Assembly: GCA_052148155.1 (NCBI GenBank)
Contig: JBKQIY010000196.1
Location: 1 to 33,344, forward strand
Length of the DNA: 33,344 nucleotides
Source: JBBQER01 sp052148155
GTDB lineage: Bacteria; Actinomycetota; Acidimicrobiia; IMCC26256; PALSA-610
Direction of reading: 5' to 3'
Of this stretch, positions 33,101 to 33,344 are shown in pieces. The notes beneath the pieces are model-generated. The model saw only the letters and a program-made list of their open reading frames with translations. It had not been told where the DNA came from and did no database searches. How positions within the stretch are numbered: position 1 is the stretch's first letter; every line of letters begins with the position of its first letter. Both the position numbers and the translations under genes were made by a program.

Positions 33101-33162
33101 AGTCGTACCTCGGAACCACCGAAGCCGCGATCGCCCGCAGTGGCGTTCGTGAACCAAGCTGA
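30103..33162 (+). CDS. MFS transporter fused to two HAAT-type ABC ATPases (MFS-LivF-LivG)
   Basis: A 1019-residue protein with three parts in one open frame. Residues about 40-445 are a 12-TM major facilitator (FANQLDVSAFGILGPDIRD, PLAYYSDRIPR as a motif-A variant, RSGAGMGRAVITPSHNPLLS). Residues about 467-700 are a LivF-type ATPase: Walker A GTNGAGKST (503-511), Q-loop Gln554, signature LSGGQ (605-609), Walker B ending DE (629-630), and LVEQS at the switch. A Pro/Ala/Thr linker (about 705-745) leads to a LivG-type ATPase (about 750-1005): Walker A GPNGAGKTT (784-792), Q-loop Gln837, atypical signature LSTGS (905-909), LLLDEPSSGIAQ, and switch His963. A GGAGG lies ten bases before the ATG. 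It presumably supplies both ATPases to the fused permease encoded upstream. What the MFS part adds is unknown. I see no frameshift at either junction. Confidence 0.9.
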   Translation: MTMMQARPVRQPPTVWFTVRGYPVHKPRPPRRFFEETSGGQALFPLIVLVGLNFANQLDVSAFGILGPDIRDSFHLSNQGYLTLVALTQLGGLLLAIPLAYYSDRIPRVAMVFVGAVVWAVFGFFTGLAVTVLLLVLARSGAGMGRAVITPSHNPLLSDYYPPEVRPDVFGLHAMGLALGALVGPVVGGLLGQVYGWRVPFFVFVIPTVVFAILALRLHEPGRGHWERAAAGASAAVIATDEIPPSFAESIRILWQVGTLRRIWYALPFLAASFIGLVTLTSLFYQHVFHLDDFQRGIVAALAEPGQIIAILLGIPLASRLMLRDPGGGLRMLAGLGVVIAAAWTAFAFAPNLGIAIAMNFVVSGLSSLLVPGIFAALSLTIPPKVRAMGFAMSALFIVPGLLALYVVGGIADTYGLRAGLFIVAPIFLIGAWVLASGSFFVRSDINRVWTSTAAQAEVMFKRQQGEVKLLLVRNVDVHYDSVQVLFGVNFEVDEGEIVALLGTNGAGKSTLLKTIAGLVEATNGAVVFDGRDMTYAPPNEVAGRGVIMMPGGQGTFPTMTVTEHLRLASWLHRKDKARVAAATEHVLDLFPILRERIDEPAGNLSGGQQQMLALGMAFIEQPRLLMIDELSLGLAPTIVEQLLPLVRDFAARGTTVILVEQSVNLALTIAETAYFMEKGEIRFHGPTAELLERPDVLRSVFLEGADTFGSVQATPAGPVPSVGTTVPATPAHVDLPQGNGHDAPAERAIRLGLDNVSKRFGGLSALSEVSFSAYGGEIVGIIGPNGAGKTTLFDAISGFSRVDSGTIVLGEGNDALDVTRLAPARRARLGLGRSFQDGRLFPSLTVAETVSLAFERHLEVRDPIGAALHLPFVTDAEADTNARVEELLELLGITDFRDKLGRELSTGSRRIVDLACVLAHRPSVLLLDEPSSGIAQREAEALGPLLLRIRDQTDATLLVIEHDVPLLLSVADRLIALDLGEIVMSGNPDDVVHDPTVVKSYLGTTEAAIARSGVREPS

Positions 33163-33211
33163 CGCGCGTCGACACCCAACGGCGCGTACACCGCTCTCAA
33201 GGGAGATCACC

Positions 33212-33344
33212 ATGGCTACACCGCAGACTCCGCGTGCTCGGCGCTCGCCGCTGGCCCGCTACGCGCCGCTGATCGCGGTCGTGGTAGTCGTCGCGATCGT
33301 CGCGGTGGTGATCGGAATCGTCGGCGGCAAGAAGAAGACCAAGA
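33212..33344 (+). CDS. N-terminus of a membrane-anchored protein, probably the solute-binding component of the transporter (partial)
   Basis: The first 44 codons only: a basic start (MATPQTPRARRSPLARYAP), one hydrophobic segment (LIAVVVVVAIVAVVIGIVGG), then KKKTK. AGGGAG lies about six bases before the ATG. This is a signal-anchor-like N-terminus without a lipobox in view. The gene lies 50 bases after the ATPase fusion, where HAAT operons usually encode the periplasmic-binding-type substrate receptor, so that is the best guess. The binding domain is beyond the window and unconfirmed. Confidence 0.6.
   Translation, partial: MATPQTPRARRSPLARYAPLIAVVVVVAIVAVVIGIVGGKKKTK

Overview
The window is GC-rich (about two-thirds G+C by eye) and gene-dense. 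It looks like chromosomal DNA of an actinomycetote, most plausibly an Acidimicrobiia-type lineage. Supporting signs are three LLM-class (F420/flavin) oxidoreductases, a mycothiol-type DinB/maleylpyruvate isomerase-like protein, a HelD-like RNA polymerase motor, an ECF sigma/VOC gene pair, many GTG starts, and many genes that seem to be translated from leaderless transcripts. The taxonomic call is inference; no rRNA or other marker gene is present. I saw no tRNA, rRNA, IS element, CRISPR array or phage gene.

Region 1 (1-4508) holds the end of a class I glutamine amidotransferase-like hydrolase, then a minus-strand SDR plus AliA-like acyl-CoA ligase pair, then a second acyl-CoA ligase. This suggests CoA activation and oxidation of organic acids. 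Region 2 (4645-10898) holds two secreted lipoprotein hydrolases (a GH92 mannosidase and a CocE/X-Pro-type esterase/peptidase) with three small genes between them. Region 3 (11017-17815) has a Rieske protein with a large uncharacterised C-terminal domain, facing a minus-strand cluster: aldehyde dehydrogenase, two LLM oxidoreductases, a hemerythrin-like protein and a third LLM oxidoreductase. A KstR-like palindrome overlaps the likely promoter of this cluster.

Region 4 (18276-25468) is regulatory and housekeeping: an ECF sigma factor overlapping a double-VOC protein, an amidohydrolase, an isochorismatase-like protein without its catalytic triad next to a low-molecular-weight phosphatase, phosphoglycerate mutase, a membrane protein, and a DUF4097-like beta-repeat protein overlapping a complete class III nucleotidyl cyclase. 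Region 5 (25516-33344) has a HelD-like ATPase divergent from a branched-chain-amino-acid-type (HAAT) ABC transporter operon. In that operon both permeases are fused into one protein, and both ATPases are fused together behind a whole MFS transporter. A membrane-anchored protein, probably the solute-binding component, begins at the right edge.

The most unusual item is the MFS-LivF-LivG fusion beside the LivH-LivM fusion. Next come a hairpin that would hide the Shine-Dalgarno of the SDR gene, the sigma/VOC pair with an anti-sigma-like leader, the Rieske fusion protein, and a repeated TANNNT-(6-8 nt)-start pattern that points to widespread leaderless transcription.
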